The notes under the pieces were generated by a model that was given only the letters and a program-made list of their open reading frames with translations, searched no databases and was not told the DNA's origin. The translations under genes were made by a program, and so were the position numbers. A stretch of 64,000 nt of DNA from Climacteris rufus (lineage: Eukaryota; Chordata; Aves; Passeriformes; Climacteridae). Where the stretch lies: assembly GCA_013398175.1 (NCBI GenBank), contig VZRZ01008255.1, positions 7,998 through 71,997 on the forward strand, read 5' to 3'. Position 1 is the stretch's first letter. The number at the start of each line of letters is the position of its first letter. Positions 12,317 to 22,932 of the stretch are shown here, in pieces.

Positions 12317-12720
12317 CACCCAGGAATGGTTTGGGTTGCAAAGCACCTTTAAAGGCCATCTGGTTCAACCCCTCTGCGATGTGCAGGGGCACTTTCCACT
12401 ATATCAGTTTTCTCAGAGCCCCATCCAACGTGATCTTGAGTATTTCCAGGGATGGAGCATCTCCACCTTTCTGGGTAACCTGTTCCAATGTTTCAGCATC
12501 TTCACCATAAGAAGTTTTTTCCTAATATCTAGCCTGCATATACCTGTTTTTGGTTTGAAGCCACTACGTCTTGTCCTATCACACATACCCCATTAAAAAG
12601 GTTTCTGTCCATCTTTCCTACAAGCCTCCTTCAAGTATTGAAAGGTCACAGTAAGGTCTCACTGAAGCCTTCTCTTCTTCAGACTGAAGAACTCTCACTC
12701 GCTCACCCTTTCCCATAGCA
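12317..12720 (-). mobile_element. CR1 LINE 3' fragment (about 0.4 kb)
   Basis: This is a clear antisense CR1 3' region. It runs from the 3' terminus at the left (GGAATGGTTTGGGTTGCAAA) through 'AACCCCTCTGCGATGTGCAGGG', 'CCAGGGATGGAGCATC', 'GTAACCTGTTCCAATGTTTCAG', 'TTTTTTCCTAATATCTAG' and 'CTTGTCCTATCAC' to a TCTCTTCTTCAG-type segment near 12,680. The element is 5'-truncated at about 12,720. It covers the end of ORF2 and the short 3' UTR. Divergence is moderate. Confidence 0.92.
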
Positions 12721-14900
12721 AAGGAACAGACAGAGACTTCATAGCCTCACTGTGCACCCAAGAGAAGTCAGCAGGAAGAACAGGCTATACTGTAACTGTT
12801 CTTGTAGATTTCACTGCTTATAAAAATTGTCTTATAAGAGAGCTACACAGATGCAGCTGTACCCACCTATAGGGAAAAGAAGCCAAACCTGTGTCCATTA
12901 ATGCCTCGTTTCCTTGGGCACAGACCCTGACTGGAGCTCCATAGAATACATGAGAAGCAGTTTTGGTACTTCAGAAAGAACAGTTCAGTTCCCTCCTGCC
13001 ATCAAAAATGGAGGTATAGAGGGGAGGGTAGAGACGAATGAACAAATCAGTGTATTCAGGAAAATGTGACTTGCTACTTCTGCTACTTCAGTCAAAACCA
13101 GCCTGACCTTACAGGAATTCAGTATAAGAAAACCACAGTCAACACAAACACCTCTCTCAGATTTCTCCACTATTCAGCTTTTTCATGCAGCAATTCTATT
13201 TTTGCTGTACTTAAAGACAATTTAGTCTAGGCAGTTGGCAAAACTGGAGAAGTTGAAAAATGGGATTTATTCCTCTTCCACATCAGTGCAGGCTGGCCTG
13301 AGGCTGTCTTCAAAGGTAATATGCACATTTCCTCTGTATGGTAATTTTGTTAGCTTTCAGATAATGAGAATTACCCTATAGACTGCACCTTTCTCCAACA
13401 TGATGCTGTTGTATGACAGGACATAATCAGTGATTTCTGTGACAAGGACCTCTGATGCTAAACAATTGGCCGCAGAATCAAGTAGTTTTAACAGTATGTT
13501 GTAACAAGCGTCTGCAAGGTGTTCAAAAACAACATTTCAGCTAAAACATTTGTCTTCATTTTTATCTCAGACCACTATCAGTGCTGCTGCAGTTATAAAT
13601 TCATCCTGCTCTACAGCCATTTACACTAGTTTCTTCATTACAGTGACTTTCCTTCAGCAAAAGGTTTAATAGCATATTTCTAGATTTTTCTCTTCATCTG
13701 CTTCTTTTTCCTTGAAGAGATGTTTTGTTATCAAACTGATGTAAAAGCACTTGTCATCAATTTTTTCAAGGACCTACATCTTAGCTAACATTCATCCTGA
13801 CACAGAATCAACTTATCCTTCTGGATTTGAGATGGGTGGGGGGAGGGAAGAAAAGGAAAACAAAACAACGAAACAAAAAAATCCAAGTGAGTCACTAATT
13901 GCTGGACTGTAATGAGAAAAATCCAGATTTCTGAATATTCACCAAAAATGACACTAAATCTAATATTCTATATGCATTGATTTTCCTGGGATTTGTTTTA
14001 GTTTTAGATTTAAACAGTGAACTCCACTGCTGCTAATACATAATAAATCAATGTCATCTATAATGACATATGTAGGCTGGCAAACAGGAATACAGCCAAG
14101 CAAGCTCTTTTACTCCCACCCTTTCTAATAAAGCACTCTATGAAATTCTTTTGCAGCAGTGAGACACATTTTTTATTTTCAGAGATTGCTAGCTCTTCAA
14201 TTTAAGTTGTGATTATTTTAACAAGATTGATTGATTGTAAGGAAATGTAAGCATTACTTTCTGAAGAAATCTTGTAAAACCCTTCTAGTGAAGCAAAAAT
14301 CAGCTCATGTTAATGGTTTTATTAGTCATTTCTGTCAAATCAAATACCTTCTGCCGTGAAGCAACAATGCCCTTTAAAGACTTAGAAATACTTTAATGCT
14401 TTCAGTTTGCATTATTGCAGTGAATTTTCCAACAGAATTAATTCAAAAATGATCTAAATGCTTTTTACTAACTTGTTAGATTTTGAACATATTGATTTGC
14501 ACAACAATCTTAAAGCTTGTTCTTCAGCCTTTTTCCAGGAAAAAAACCCCAACCTCAACAACTTTTTGTCTTTGACAAAAGTCAGACTTGGAACAATGGA
14601 AAGATTATGATCCTATAGCAAGGGTTACATGCAATACTAAAATTCTATTAAAAATCCCTTCAATGTAGGCTGTTGTGCAGTGCTCATCATCATAGTTTCT
14701 GGGAAATGTGTTGTTAGATGATAAATAATTCCAGTGTATTTGTTCTCATGCTCTTCTTGTGCTGAAGAATTGTATGCAGTGAAACACTTGTTTTAGAGCT
14801 CTTAAATCATGTAAACCATAATTGGCTAGTTGCCTGTTAATGACAGAGAAGTTAGAAGGGTGTTTAAAGTAGGAGATATGCAACAGTGGCCCTCCTCACC
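12721..14900. other. Unannotated AT-rich DNA
   Basis: No gene or known repeat recognised. The 14,160-14,400 part has many short homeodomain-like ATTA/TAAT cores, but nothing I would call a defined element. Possible acceptor and donor motifs around 13,286-13,314 enclose only about 29 nt. Confidence 0.45.
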
Positions 14901-14901
14901 A

Positions 14902-15053
14902 TCATACAATGGTTTGAACTGGAAGGGACCCTAAAGATCACCTAGATCCAAGCCCCCTGCCATGTCTAGGAACACCTTCCACTAGATCAGGTTTCTCAAA
15001 GCCCCACCCAATTTGGCCTTGACCACCTACATAGATGAGGTGTCAAACATTTC
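14902..15053 (-). mobile_element. CR1 3' tail, 3' half of a tRNA-Phe/CR1 chimera
   Basis: The plus strand shows antisense CR1 3' sequence: an ATCATACAATGGTTTGAACT terminus, then 'CCCTAAAGATCACCTAGATCC', 'CCCCCTGCCATGTCTAGG', 'CCACTAGATCAGGTTTCTCA' and 'TTGGCCTTGACCACCTACAT'. The match stops near 15,053. On the minus strand the sequence immediately 5' of it is a tRNA-Phe-like segment. The structure is therefore tRNA head plus CR1 tail, as in CR1-mobilised SINEs. Confidence 0.85.
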
Positions 15054-15126
15054 TGCCAAATCCCACGAATGAACCAGGGACCTTTAGATCTTCAGTCTAA
15101 TATTCTCCTAACTGACCTTGACCAGC
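15054..15126 (-). pseudogene. tRNA-Phe(GAA)-derived pseudogene or SINE head
   Basis: The minus strand is colinear and gap-free over 73 nt with vertebrate tRNA-Phe(GAA). About 57 of 73 positions agree by eye with the sequence as I remember it. Positions 27-56 (15,100-15,071) are identical, covering the anticodon arm, variable loop and most of the T arm. The anticodon GAA is at 15,093-15,091 and the anticodon stem TTAGA/TCTAA is intact. The acceptor stem has mismatches at its inner end, the A box is altered (AGGTCAGTTAG) and the B box has changed from the GGTTCGATCC form to GGTTCATTCG, so it is not a functional tRNA. Its 3' end (no CCA) joins CR1 sequence directly. It is either a SINE head or a tRNA template-switched during CR1 retrotransposition. 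Confidence 0.85.
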
Positions 15127-17255
15127 TTTTAAAATGTTTCTCATCATTCCAAGGTAGGTGTTGAGTACACTCTAAGGACATACAAGGAAACTGTTTTGTA
15201 TTAGAAAATCACAGCTTCAATGAGTCTTTTGAACAAAGCATTTTTAATCCTTTAGTTACTTCTGTGCACTGCTTTGTGCTCCTAGCAAGCCTCCTAATAA
15301 GGAAGGAGATTTGGATTTAGCTTGATACTAAAGAGAGAAATGGAGAAGATGGGAAGACTCTTCTGATATAGTAGCCACTGTTTTAAGGAGGTGTACTATA
15401 GTGCTTCCTAAATGCTAAGAGTTTCATGATGAGATGTACTATACTGCTGTAAAGGTTGAAAGGAGAAAAAACGTGTAACTGAGATTAGCTATAATTGGAC
15501 AGTCTTCTAGCTAGCCAGAAATGATAGAAACCATTGCTCACGGATACTGTCATTTCAGTGGAGACTCTAGCTTTGCTTCTCTGTTAGAAAACTATACTGA
15601 TTGAGAATGTGCACCTTCCATGAAACAATGAGGTAGAAACAGGGTTTTTTTTCTTAGCCCTACCAATAGAACATTTGTGTTGTTCAGACTTGAGTTCTGA
15701 AAATCTGTTTTGTATCCTTGAACTGCCTATTACCTGTTTGCAGTGTTATAAATTCATGTAGTGCATGGCAGGAAGAAATTCTCTAGTACCTGAGAGTTCA
15801 GATGCTAGTTCCTGGCACTGGCAAACTAGGCAATTGACTATGGTGGATACTGCTGGAAGTAGTAGCTTTGCTGAGGATATTTCCAGGTTCTCATGACTAC
15901 TTTGGCTTTGACACAGATAACAGAAATAAGCAGGAGTGGTGCTGATCACATAATTTTATCACGTAACTTCACAGCCTGAATTTTGCTGCTTCGTCCTATA
16001 CGGGAAAAGGCAACACGTAAGACAGTAACTACTACCCTGACCAGGAAGGGTTGGTGTGGGTGCTAAATATGACTAGAAAGAGAACTGACCTCAATGGGAA
16101 ATGAAAAAAAAAAGGGTTTAAATATCTAAAAGTAGGTTTCTTCTCACTTTAGGGAAGAATTGAATGATTTTTATGGTTATTCTTCTGGATGTCTGTCATC
16201 TCTCCCAAATAAAATAATATTTTATGGTAAGCAGCACTGTTAGAGGATTTAGAAGGATCAGTCTTCAATGAACTCTACCTATTTAGTGGATGTTACTTAG
16301 CAGTGTCATTAGTGTGATCTCCATCCTCTACTGTGCTGCATCTATTACATTTGCTTCAGAGTTTGCAAATTGATTATGTGTCGTTGTAGCTTATTTGGCA
16401 TGGTCACTGTCAGCTTATGTACAAAGCATTCAAGAAAGACTTTTTAATGTTGGCCAGACTACTGCATGGTTCTGACAAGAGCCTTGTTTCTGGTGGTCTG
16501 CTAAAATGTAAAGAGCAACACATAATGGAATGAGCAAACCTGTTATTACCCATTGCAGCTTATGACCAAACTTTAAAATAAGCTCACTTTTCTGTCAATG
16601 TTTTTCATTTCTGCATCCACTATCACTCTCTCAATTCTCATTCATATTTTTCTTGTAAAAAGAAACACACAGATTTTGCAATACATTTTCTTGATATTAT
16701 CTCCATTTGTACCCAATCAAATGTATTTACGGAATAGATTTGAGCAAACTAAGACTGTATACTTAAGCAGCCTTCAATGAATTTCTAGTTTACATATTGT
16801 GATGATAAATTAAGAGCTTATCTCTTGTCCTTCAATATCCAGGATAAGGTTAGTTAAATGTTTGAGTTGTGCTATGATTACTTCAAAGCATTTTTTTTTG
16901 TTTACTTTTGAAGTGTTTATGGAACTAAATAGTCTCACTTGTTTTATGGTTTGCTTTGTTCTGGCCTTTTTTTCCAGACAAAAGAATTTTGTCTGAAAAA
17001 ACCTTCTTTTTTGTTCTTTCTCTTGGTGCCTGAACATACTGAATAGTTTATGGGTCCAGGTAACCTCTGCATTAAGGAGGATTTTCTAGTCTTTTCTAGG
17101 GTATTCTTGCTAGAATTGCAAGAATTCTACAACATTGCAGTAGAATTCTACAACAGCAAGTAACCCTTTCTAGTGACTTTGCACTTGCAAAAACAGGCCA
17201 TCAGGTCTTAAAGCCATTCAGAATTTGCCTGCTAACCTCTTCAGGAGAAGGAAAG
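15127..17255. other. Unannotated DNA
   Basis: No gene or repeat recognised. A small direct repeat, GAATTCTACAACA, occurs twice at about 17,124-17,158, next to the LTR that follows. Confidence 0.5.
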
Positions 17256-17261
17256 GACAGC

Positions 17262-17853
17262 TATGCCTGGTCTCAGGCTCCCCTTTGACACTGGTTCGAG
17301 CCCCCTGAGGCCACACAGCATCCACCTGCAGATGTCCCTGGCTCAGGACCGCAGCTGCAGTAAGCTGGCAAAGTGCTGGCTCCTCTGAAGCGAGCAAGCC
17401 CCAAACACAATGGACATGAGCAGGCGAGAGCAAAGGCTGAGAGAAGGGTCTTCATGTGGGTTCCAGCTGTTTATTGAAGGTAGAGGGTCCAGGAAAGGCA
17501 GGCAGAGGGATCCAGGGCAGCTGAAGGGTCCAGGGACGAAGACATGGGACAAGGGGATACATGGGTTTTTATAGGGGAGTGTAACTAGGGGAAACAGCCA
17601 ATGGGGTAAGAGACAAATATGAAATAACCAATGGGGTACACAAGAGGGGAGAACTTTCTGGAACATGGACTTATACAGAAAATAAGGTGGGGAATACATC
17701 AACCAATAATCTTACAATATGTAAAATGCAACACATGGGAAACATGGGAAATCGCCATAATAGAAGGGGTGAGGATTATATCTCTGTGTCTTGGTGGGCT
17801 AACCACCAGTCTTTGGGCTTAGTTGCAGTGGCTTCTGCCACGCACACTGCAAA
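17262..17853 (-). mobile_element. Solo LTR, ERVK-type (family of 47.8 and 61.8 kb), minus strand
   Basis: On the minus strand the order is an altered 5' end (TTTTGCAGTGTGCG, compare TGTGGCAGTGTGCG at 47,806), two CCCATTGGTT/CCCCATTGGC boxes (CCAAT on plus at 17,598 and 17,628), a TATAAAAA box (plus 17,566-17,573) and a poly(A) signal AATAAA (plus 17,470-17,475). After that comes a U5 with the family-specific TCAGAGGAGCCAGCAC, ending near GACCAGGCATA. No internal retroviral sequence flanks it, so it is a solo LTR. I found no convincing target duplication, and the ends are eroded. Such LTRs carry the promoter and poly(A) site of the former provirus. Confidence 0.8.
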
Positions 17854-18025
17854 ACTTGTTATCTGGGAGCACAACTATGTTGTTTGCTTATGTCACTGCC
17901 CTCAGCAGACCAAGAAAGGTCCATCAGCAAGGACCCTGTCCTAGGCTAATTCTCTTCCTTTTGCTAGAAGAATACAAGTAGGCAGTAGACCTGTTGTTAG
18001 GACTTGCCTTCCACAACACAAGGAA
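17854..18025. other. Spacer between LTR and CR1
   Basis: Nothing recognised. Confidence 0.5.
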
Positions 18026-18029
18026 TCCA

Positions 18030-18785
18030 AATCTTCTATAGAGACATGATTTAGAGCACTGTTCACAATATACGACCTGTAAGGCCCCTGACTATCTTGG
18101 TAACTCACTGGTGGATTGTCTTGAGTTTCTCCACATTCCTCTTCAACTGGAGAGTGTGGGATCTAAAACCAGACACAATATTCCAAATGCAGCCTCACTA
18201 GTGCCATTTACAGAGGGATGATACCTTTGCTAGCTGCTCTACACAATGAAATGTGTGTGATGTCATTTGAAATGAATGTGATGTAGGCTCACATTTGACC
18301 TGGCATCCCCTTTACCCTCCAGACTTTTTCAGACTGCTGTCTTGAAGTCCTTTCTCAGTCTCCACTAGTGTGTAAGGTTCTTAGACCTGAAAGGAAGAAC
18401 TCAGCCCTTTTCCTCACTGGAATTTATGAGGTCTCTGTTGGTTGAATCTTCAAGCTTATCAGTCTCAATCTGAGCAGAAGGTCTATCAATCCTTTTGTCA
18501 GTCACTCTCCCTATCTTAGTATGATCAACAAATTCACCAAGAATGCATGTTGTGTCCTCATCCACAGGTGTGGATGAAGATGCTGAAAAGTACAGGTCCC
18601 AGCGTTGATTTCTAAGATACTCTGTAGTTGGGTGACATCTGGATCTTATGTTGTTAATAAATACCCTTTAAGCTCAGTGTTCTATCCAAATTCCTCTCCA
18701 TCCAACAGTCCATAATTCCTTAGCTTCCAAATGAGAAAACTGTGGGATGTAGTGTTGAAAAACCTTGTTAATATTTCACAGAATA
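18030..18785 (-). mobile_element. CR1 LINE ORF2 fragment (RT region), old
   Basis: The plus strand is a diverged antisense of CR1 ORF2. Recognisable pieces include 'ACACAATATTCCAAATGCAGC', 'ATGATCAACAAATTCACCAA', 'GATGCTGAAAAGTACAGGTC', 'CATCCAACAGTCCATAATTCC' and 'GAAAACTGTGGGATGTAGTG', in the same order as in CR1. Many substitutions and indels break the frame, and it looks older than the other copies. It lies just left of another antisense CR1 fragment and might be part of a larger old insertion. Confidence 0.75.
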
Positions 18786-19020
18786 TTGTGTAACAGCCTC
18801 GCCAGCCACAACCTTCTCTAGCCTATATTTGGTTTAGCACAAATTCTTGGACTATTGAGACACCAGAATATACTGTTATAAACCAATAGATAGACAAAAA
18901 GTTAAACACCACTCAATTCTTCCCAAGAAGCTAGGAATCATCCTCTGAAACCAAGCACTAAACAACTGTTTGCTGAAAAACACCTTCCACTACAGTGAGA
19001 GCATCCATGCAGGCACTGCA
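18786..19020. other. Unannotated DNA
   Basis: Nothing recognised with confidence between the two CR1 pieces. Confidence 0.5.
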
Positions 19021-19860
19021 ATTTCATAGAATTGCAGAGTAGCTGAGCCTGGAGAGCACCTCTGGAGACCATCAAATTCAGCTTTTCTGCTCAAAAAAAT
19101 CAAGATTGTCAAGCATTACAACAGACTGCCCAGGGAAGTGATGGAGTCACTATTCCTGGAAATGTTCAAGAAATGGCTGAGCATGGCACTTAACTCTGTG
19201 GTTTAGTTTGGTCAGAGGTTGGACTCAATGATCTCGGAAGTCTTTTCCACCTTTAATGATTTCATGATTCTGTTAAATTGATCATGGTTTTGCCTAGCTG
19301 GGTTTTGATTATCTCCAAGGATGTTGACTGCACATCCTTCAGTATTCAGTCACCTCCAGAGCTGAAAAAAAAAAAAATTTTGTTTTTAAATGTAGTTTCC
19401 TGTATTTCAGCTGTGCCAAAGCACCAGTGCTGTGCTTTCACTGGGCACTGGTGAAAAGAGCTTGGCTCCACTTCTGTTTGTCCCTGCCTCAGAAAATATT
19501 TATACACGCTGATAAGATCCTCCTGAGCCTTCTCTTCTCCAGGATGAGCAGTCCAATCACTCTGTCAGTATCTCCTCTTAGGAGACATGTTCCAAAACTT
19601 GGTTCTCCAAAGATGCCATACACCAGTACGTTCATGACTTTCTGTACTGGTGAGCCCAAAACTGGACCCAGCACTCCAGATTTGTCTCATCAGTACTGAA
19701 CAGAGAAGAAGGATCCTATGCCTGAACGTACTGTAATGCTCTTAATGCAGCCAGGAAGCTGTTGGACTTATTTACCACAAGGTCACATTGCTATCTCATG
19801 GGTTTTTGTTAATCAAGTCCTCTAGTTCCTTTTCTGCCAAGAGGAGAAAAGGGTGCTAAA
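19021..19860 (-). mobile_element. CR1 LINE 3' fragment interrupted by a second CR1
   Basis: The antisense CR1 3' terminus at 19,021-19,090 (TTTCATAGAATTGCAGAGTA onward) resumes at about 19,276-19,860 with 'CCTAGCTGGGTTTTGATTAT', 'CTCCAAGGATGTTGAC', 'AAGATCCTCCTGAGCCTTCT', 'CTTCTCCAGGATGAGCAG' and a GGAAGCTGTTGGACTT segment. The two halves align as one element once the plus-strand CR1 between them is removed. A poly(A) run (19,363-19,376) sits inside the right half. Confidence 0.85.
19095..19275 (+). mobile_element. Nested CR1 LINE 3' end, opposite orientation
   Basis: This is sense-strand CR1: 'CAGACTGCCCAGGGAAGTGA', 'GGAAATGTTCAAGAAATGGC', 'GGTTGGACTCAATGATCTCG' and 'AAGTCTTTTCCACC', finishing with the CR1 tail CATGATTCTG at about 19,275. 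About 180 bp remain, so it is strongly 5'-truncated. It lies within the antisense copy above and is therefore the younger of the two. Confidence 0.9.
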
Positions 19861-21070
19861 GCTCTAATTTGTCAAGGTAATACGACAGCGATATTTTCAG
19901 AAGGTGCTTTGTTTTGTATCTTTTATTTCTGAGTGGTAACACGAATCATATCAAACACTTAATTACCTTCAATTACGTAGGCTACACTGACAGAGTACAT
20001 TACCTCTGTTTACTCCTAAACTCCGTCCTAATAATCTGAAAACCTCTTTTCAACAGCAGACTTCTTCCCCTCCCACTCACAAAGCAAAGCACTGGTTTTC
20101 TATTGCTGTGTCTGCAAAATACATCTGTCCACCTCTACAGTGTCCTACTGTGACAGTGCTACGTAAAGGAACCTCAATATTGCTTTCTTCCCTAACTTTT
20201 AGCAGATAATTTTCCTTTTCCCTAGGAAACTGTGTCCAATTCCCTTTGGCCTCAGCCAAGCACTAAGTTGTAAAGCAGCTTCAGTCCAACAGAAACACTA
20301 TCAAGTCTTTACACTGACGCAGGCATGCTTTGCTGAGCCTCCAAAGCACAGTTCCTTTCAAGATAATACATATCTGTGGTGGAGAACTCATTTCAGGGAG
20401 CTTGACACCTCTTAGGAGGGTAAGGAAATGTTGCCAACGTGTTCATAGCTGCAGCCTCAGAGTAAATAATGTACAAAAATATACCCGAAATCTATGGAAA
20501 ATACATCACTCCAGATCATGCCCTGGAACCTGTAGAAGAAATCACACTGTCCATCTGCAGAACTCCAAGCCTCCTCATAGACAGCTTCTGTGTGCAGGCA
20601 AAATGAAATCTGCATCTGCTTGGAGACAGAGTGCTATGCACAGTTGGCCAAAATTGATTTCCTCTCCTCAGCCCAAAGATAAATTTCTAGTTTCTCATGA
20701 GGATGTTTACATTGGATTATTTTTCTTCCAAGCTCAAATTTTGTCCCAGGATGACTGCATGGAAAATAGCTCTAGGCAGAAAAGTATCAACTGGCACAGA
20801 AGTTACTCCAAGTCTTGAAAGAAATAACAAGACTCTAAGGTCATCTTAAGTGATGGCAGTAAGCTGTAGGCTATAATCAGCAGAAAGGAAGGAGAAGAAA
20901 AGGAAAGGCTAGTCAGTTCAATAAAAAATTTTAAGTTATCTTGCTGAAGATTGACTACCTGTAATTGCATAGTCCCATGTTTGGTCTTGAACTCCTTAGT
21001 GTACAGTTAAGAAACATATGTTGAAATTTAGGTGTAGCTTTTTTTTTTTCTTCTTACTGTTTTCTGATTC
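19861..21070. other. Unannotated DNA with one long chance frame
   Basis: It includes a 162-codon plus-strand frame (20,330-20,818). The frame is rich in S, H, C and R, has no recognisable domain and has no splice or promoter context, so I do not call it a gene. No repeats recognised. Confidence 0.45.
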
Positions 21071-21079
21071 AAGATGAAA

Positions 21080-21860
21080 AATTCACCCAAACTTTGCAGC
21101 TGCCTCTTCTTCAGCAGTGCTAGCCCAGGAACCTCCTGCCCATGTGCTGGAGCCCAGCCCAGTGCCCAGAGACCTCAGGTCAGGCTGAAGGATGCAGATG
21201 CAGCTTTCCCATTTTTAGGTTCAACGAGCAGTAAAGCTGAGTGCATATCCTAAACACACACATGGCATGAGGGACACACATAGGACACTGACACAGCTGC
21301 AGACAAGGTACAGCCTCCAGCAGCCCCCATATTTAGGACTCGCACCAGACACAGGCACACAGGGAAATGTCTCTTCTTCCTCTTGGACTGGCAGAGACAG
21401 AAGGTCCCTAGTGCAACACACACACCACAGTCTCCAGGTTCACAAGCACACAGACATTCACCGATTCCTCAAGCACCAGCATGAACCCTCTGCCCACTGA
21501 ACACCCACGACCAGATTACAGCACTTTTACAGCACCCACAGCTCACCAGCTGGTCCATCTGAGTGCTCACTGCACACACACTTCATTCACACATTCATCC
21601 CATGGGCACGCCATACTCACAGGTTCCCCCAAATATTAGCACAGACCCTCCACCAGCCTGATAGCCCTGCCTGAACATGGGGCTGGTCCAGCCTGGAGTT
21701 TTCCAACATATGGGCTGCAACCCTTCTTCAACAACACCAAGCCCCTCACTCGCTTCTGCTCATGCCCACTCACCTTCCAGTAGCTGTCACTGAACCCTTG
21801 CAGCACTGACACACAGGGTAGAGAGCAAGATTCTGCAGAGAGATTGTTAAGAAATTATTT
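21080..21860 (-). other. GC/CA-rich block with exon-like or LTR-like motifs
   Basis: This stretch is richer in G and C, with many CACA runs. On the minus strand there is an AATAAATAA signal (plus about 21,854-21,864) and then a good splice acceptor (pyrimidines and TCTCTCTGCAG, ending at plus 21,833). A 59-nt segment (21,832-21,774) follows, then a donor AAG/GTGAGT. Two of its three frames are open, with no recognised protein. It may be a non-coding exon or the R-U5/leader of a decayed LTR element. Confidence 0.25.
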
Positions 21861-22403
21861 ATTAAGACAATACAGGCTTGGGTGATCAAGAGCAGAGCTC
21901 AGCCATACAAACTTAGCAACTGGTCCAGTTTTACACGTCAGCTTCTCTTCTATCCCTTCCTGCCTATCTCTTTTTTGTTCCTCCTTGCTCTCCTTTTCTC
22001 TGCACATGGCCTCTTCACTTGGCATAGTCCCACTGAACCCCTTCCATTGTTCTAGACACTCAGATTTGCATTACTGTCCATTTCAAAGTCCTGGCTTGCC
22101 TTGCAGTTTCTTGATAGTCCATCAATTAGTGTGACTGACAAGGTTTGTTTCTGGTTATGGTCTTTGTTAGTGTTAATTGATCGTGTTTTATGACTGTGTT
22201 TCTTTCCCTTGTTTTTCTTATCTTCCCAAATGAGAAAATAAACATCCTCATACTTCACATATCCTTATTAATTACTGTATCTGCTGTGAGTTGTTCTTGT
22301 CAAGACCTCCCTTATCATGTTTGTCTCTGTATGATTGTGTTCATGGCTGCTTTGATCAGATACTGTTAAAGGAGCAGACATTCCCCTTCCACATACCTTT
22401 ACA
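21861..22403. other. Unannotated DNA
   Basis: T-rich to mixed sequence; nothing recognised. Confidence 0.5.
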
Positions 22404-22409
22404 GGCTTC
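22404..22409. repeat. Target-site duplication GGCTTC (left)
   Basis: The 6 bp immediately left of the LTR is repeated at 22,927-22,932 immediately right of it. Six base pairs is the duplication size made by class II (ERVK/alpha-beta-like) retroviral integrases. Confidence 0.9.
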
Positions 22410-22926
22410 TGTTGTGGTCCTCTGGGGGCGGCTTGCGACCGGCCGGTTCCTGCCGGGCCGCGGCCGGGGGGTGCCGGTCCTTCCCCCGCTGCGCAGCAGC
22501 TGCCGGCTCATCAGGGGCTGTCCCCGCCCAGGGGAACAGATCATTGGTTCCCATGCCAGCTACGGACGGCTGGCTCACTGGCCGGTGCCCCTGTCAATCA
22601 CTGTGGTCCTCCACAGTGATTGGCTCTCCCAACTGCCCTCCCCTCGCCCTAGTTTTATAACACGCCCCGGTCGCCATTTTGGCTGTCTTCTCTGCACCAT
22701 ATTCCAGGAATAAAACCTACTGGCAATAAGCGGAAAAGAACCCTTTCTCGTTCTCCTTATTTCCCTGCATAAATTAAACCACTGTGCGTGAGCTAAGCCA
22801 AGATTCTGCGGGAGTTCTGATGCTCGGCTCGCCTCTGATCGGAGACATAAGGCCTGAGTCGCGTTATCTAGGCAAACGGGACCGACGCAAAGGACTCCGA
22901 GTTACTCGCGCTTTCTACCCGCGGCA
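22410..22926 (+). mobile_element. Solo LTR, ERVK-type, complete (517 bp)
   Basis: It has TG...CA ends (TGTTGTGG...GCGGCA) flanked by the 6-bp duplication GGCTTC. U3 is very GC-rich and carries a 12-bp hairpin (22,595-22,622) that includes an inverted CCAAT box (ATTGG, 22,619-22,623). A TATA box TTTATAA follows at 22,654-22,660, a YY1-like CGCCATTTT at 22,672-22,680 and the poly(A) signal AATAAA at 22,709-22,714. U5 follows. There is no primer binding site or gag sequence after the 3' end, so this is a solo LTR left by recombination between the two LTRs of a provirus. Intact ends and duplication suggest a fairly young insertion. A second family member is at 58,409. Confidence 0.93.
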
Positions 22927-22932
22927 GGCTTC
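22927..22932. repeat. Target-site duplication GGCTTC (right)
   Basis: Right copy of the 6-bp duplication flanking the LTR. Confidence 0.9.

Noticed and set aside
20330..20818. 162-codon plus-strand open frame
   Set aside because: It is the longest frame outside CR1, but composition is S/H/C/R-rich and it has no domain, promoter, splice or homology signal. Chance frames of this length are possible in 64 kb.
22291..22713. 140-codon and overlapping frames in GC-rich DNA
   Set aside because: They fall inside the solo LTR at 22,410-22,926; the GC-rich U3 simply lacks stop codons.
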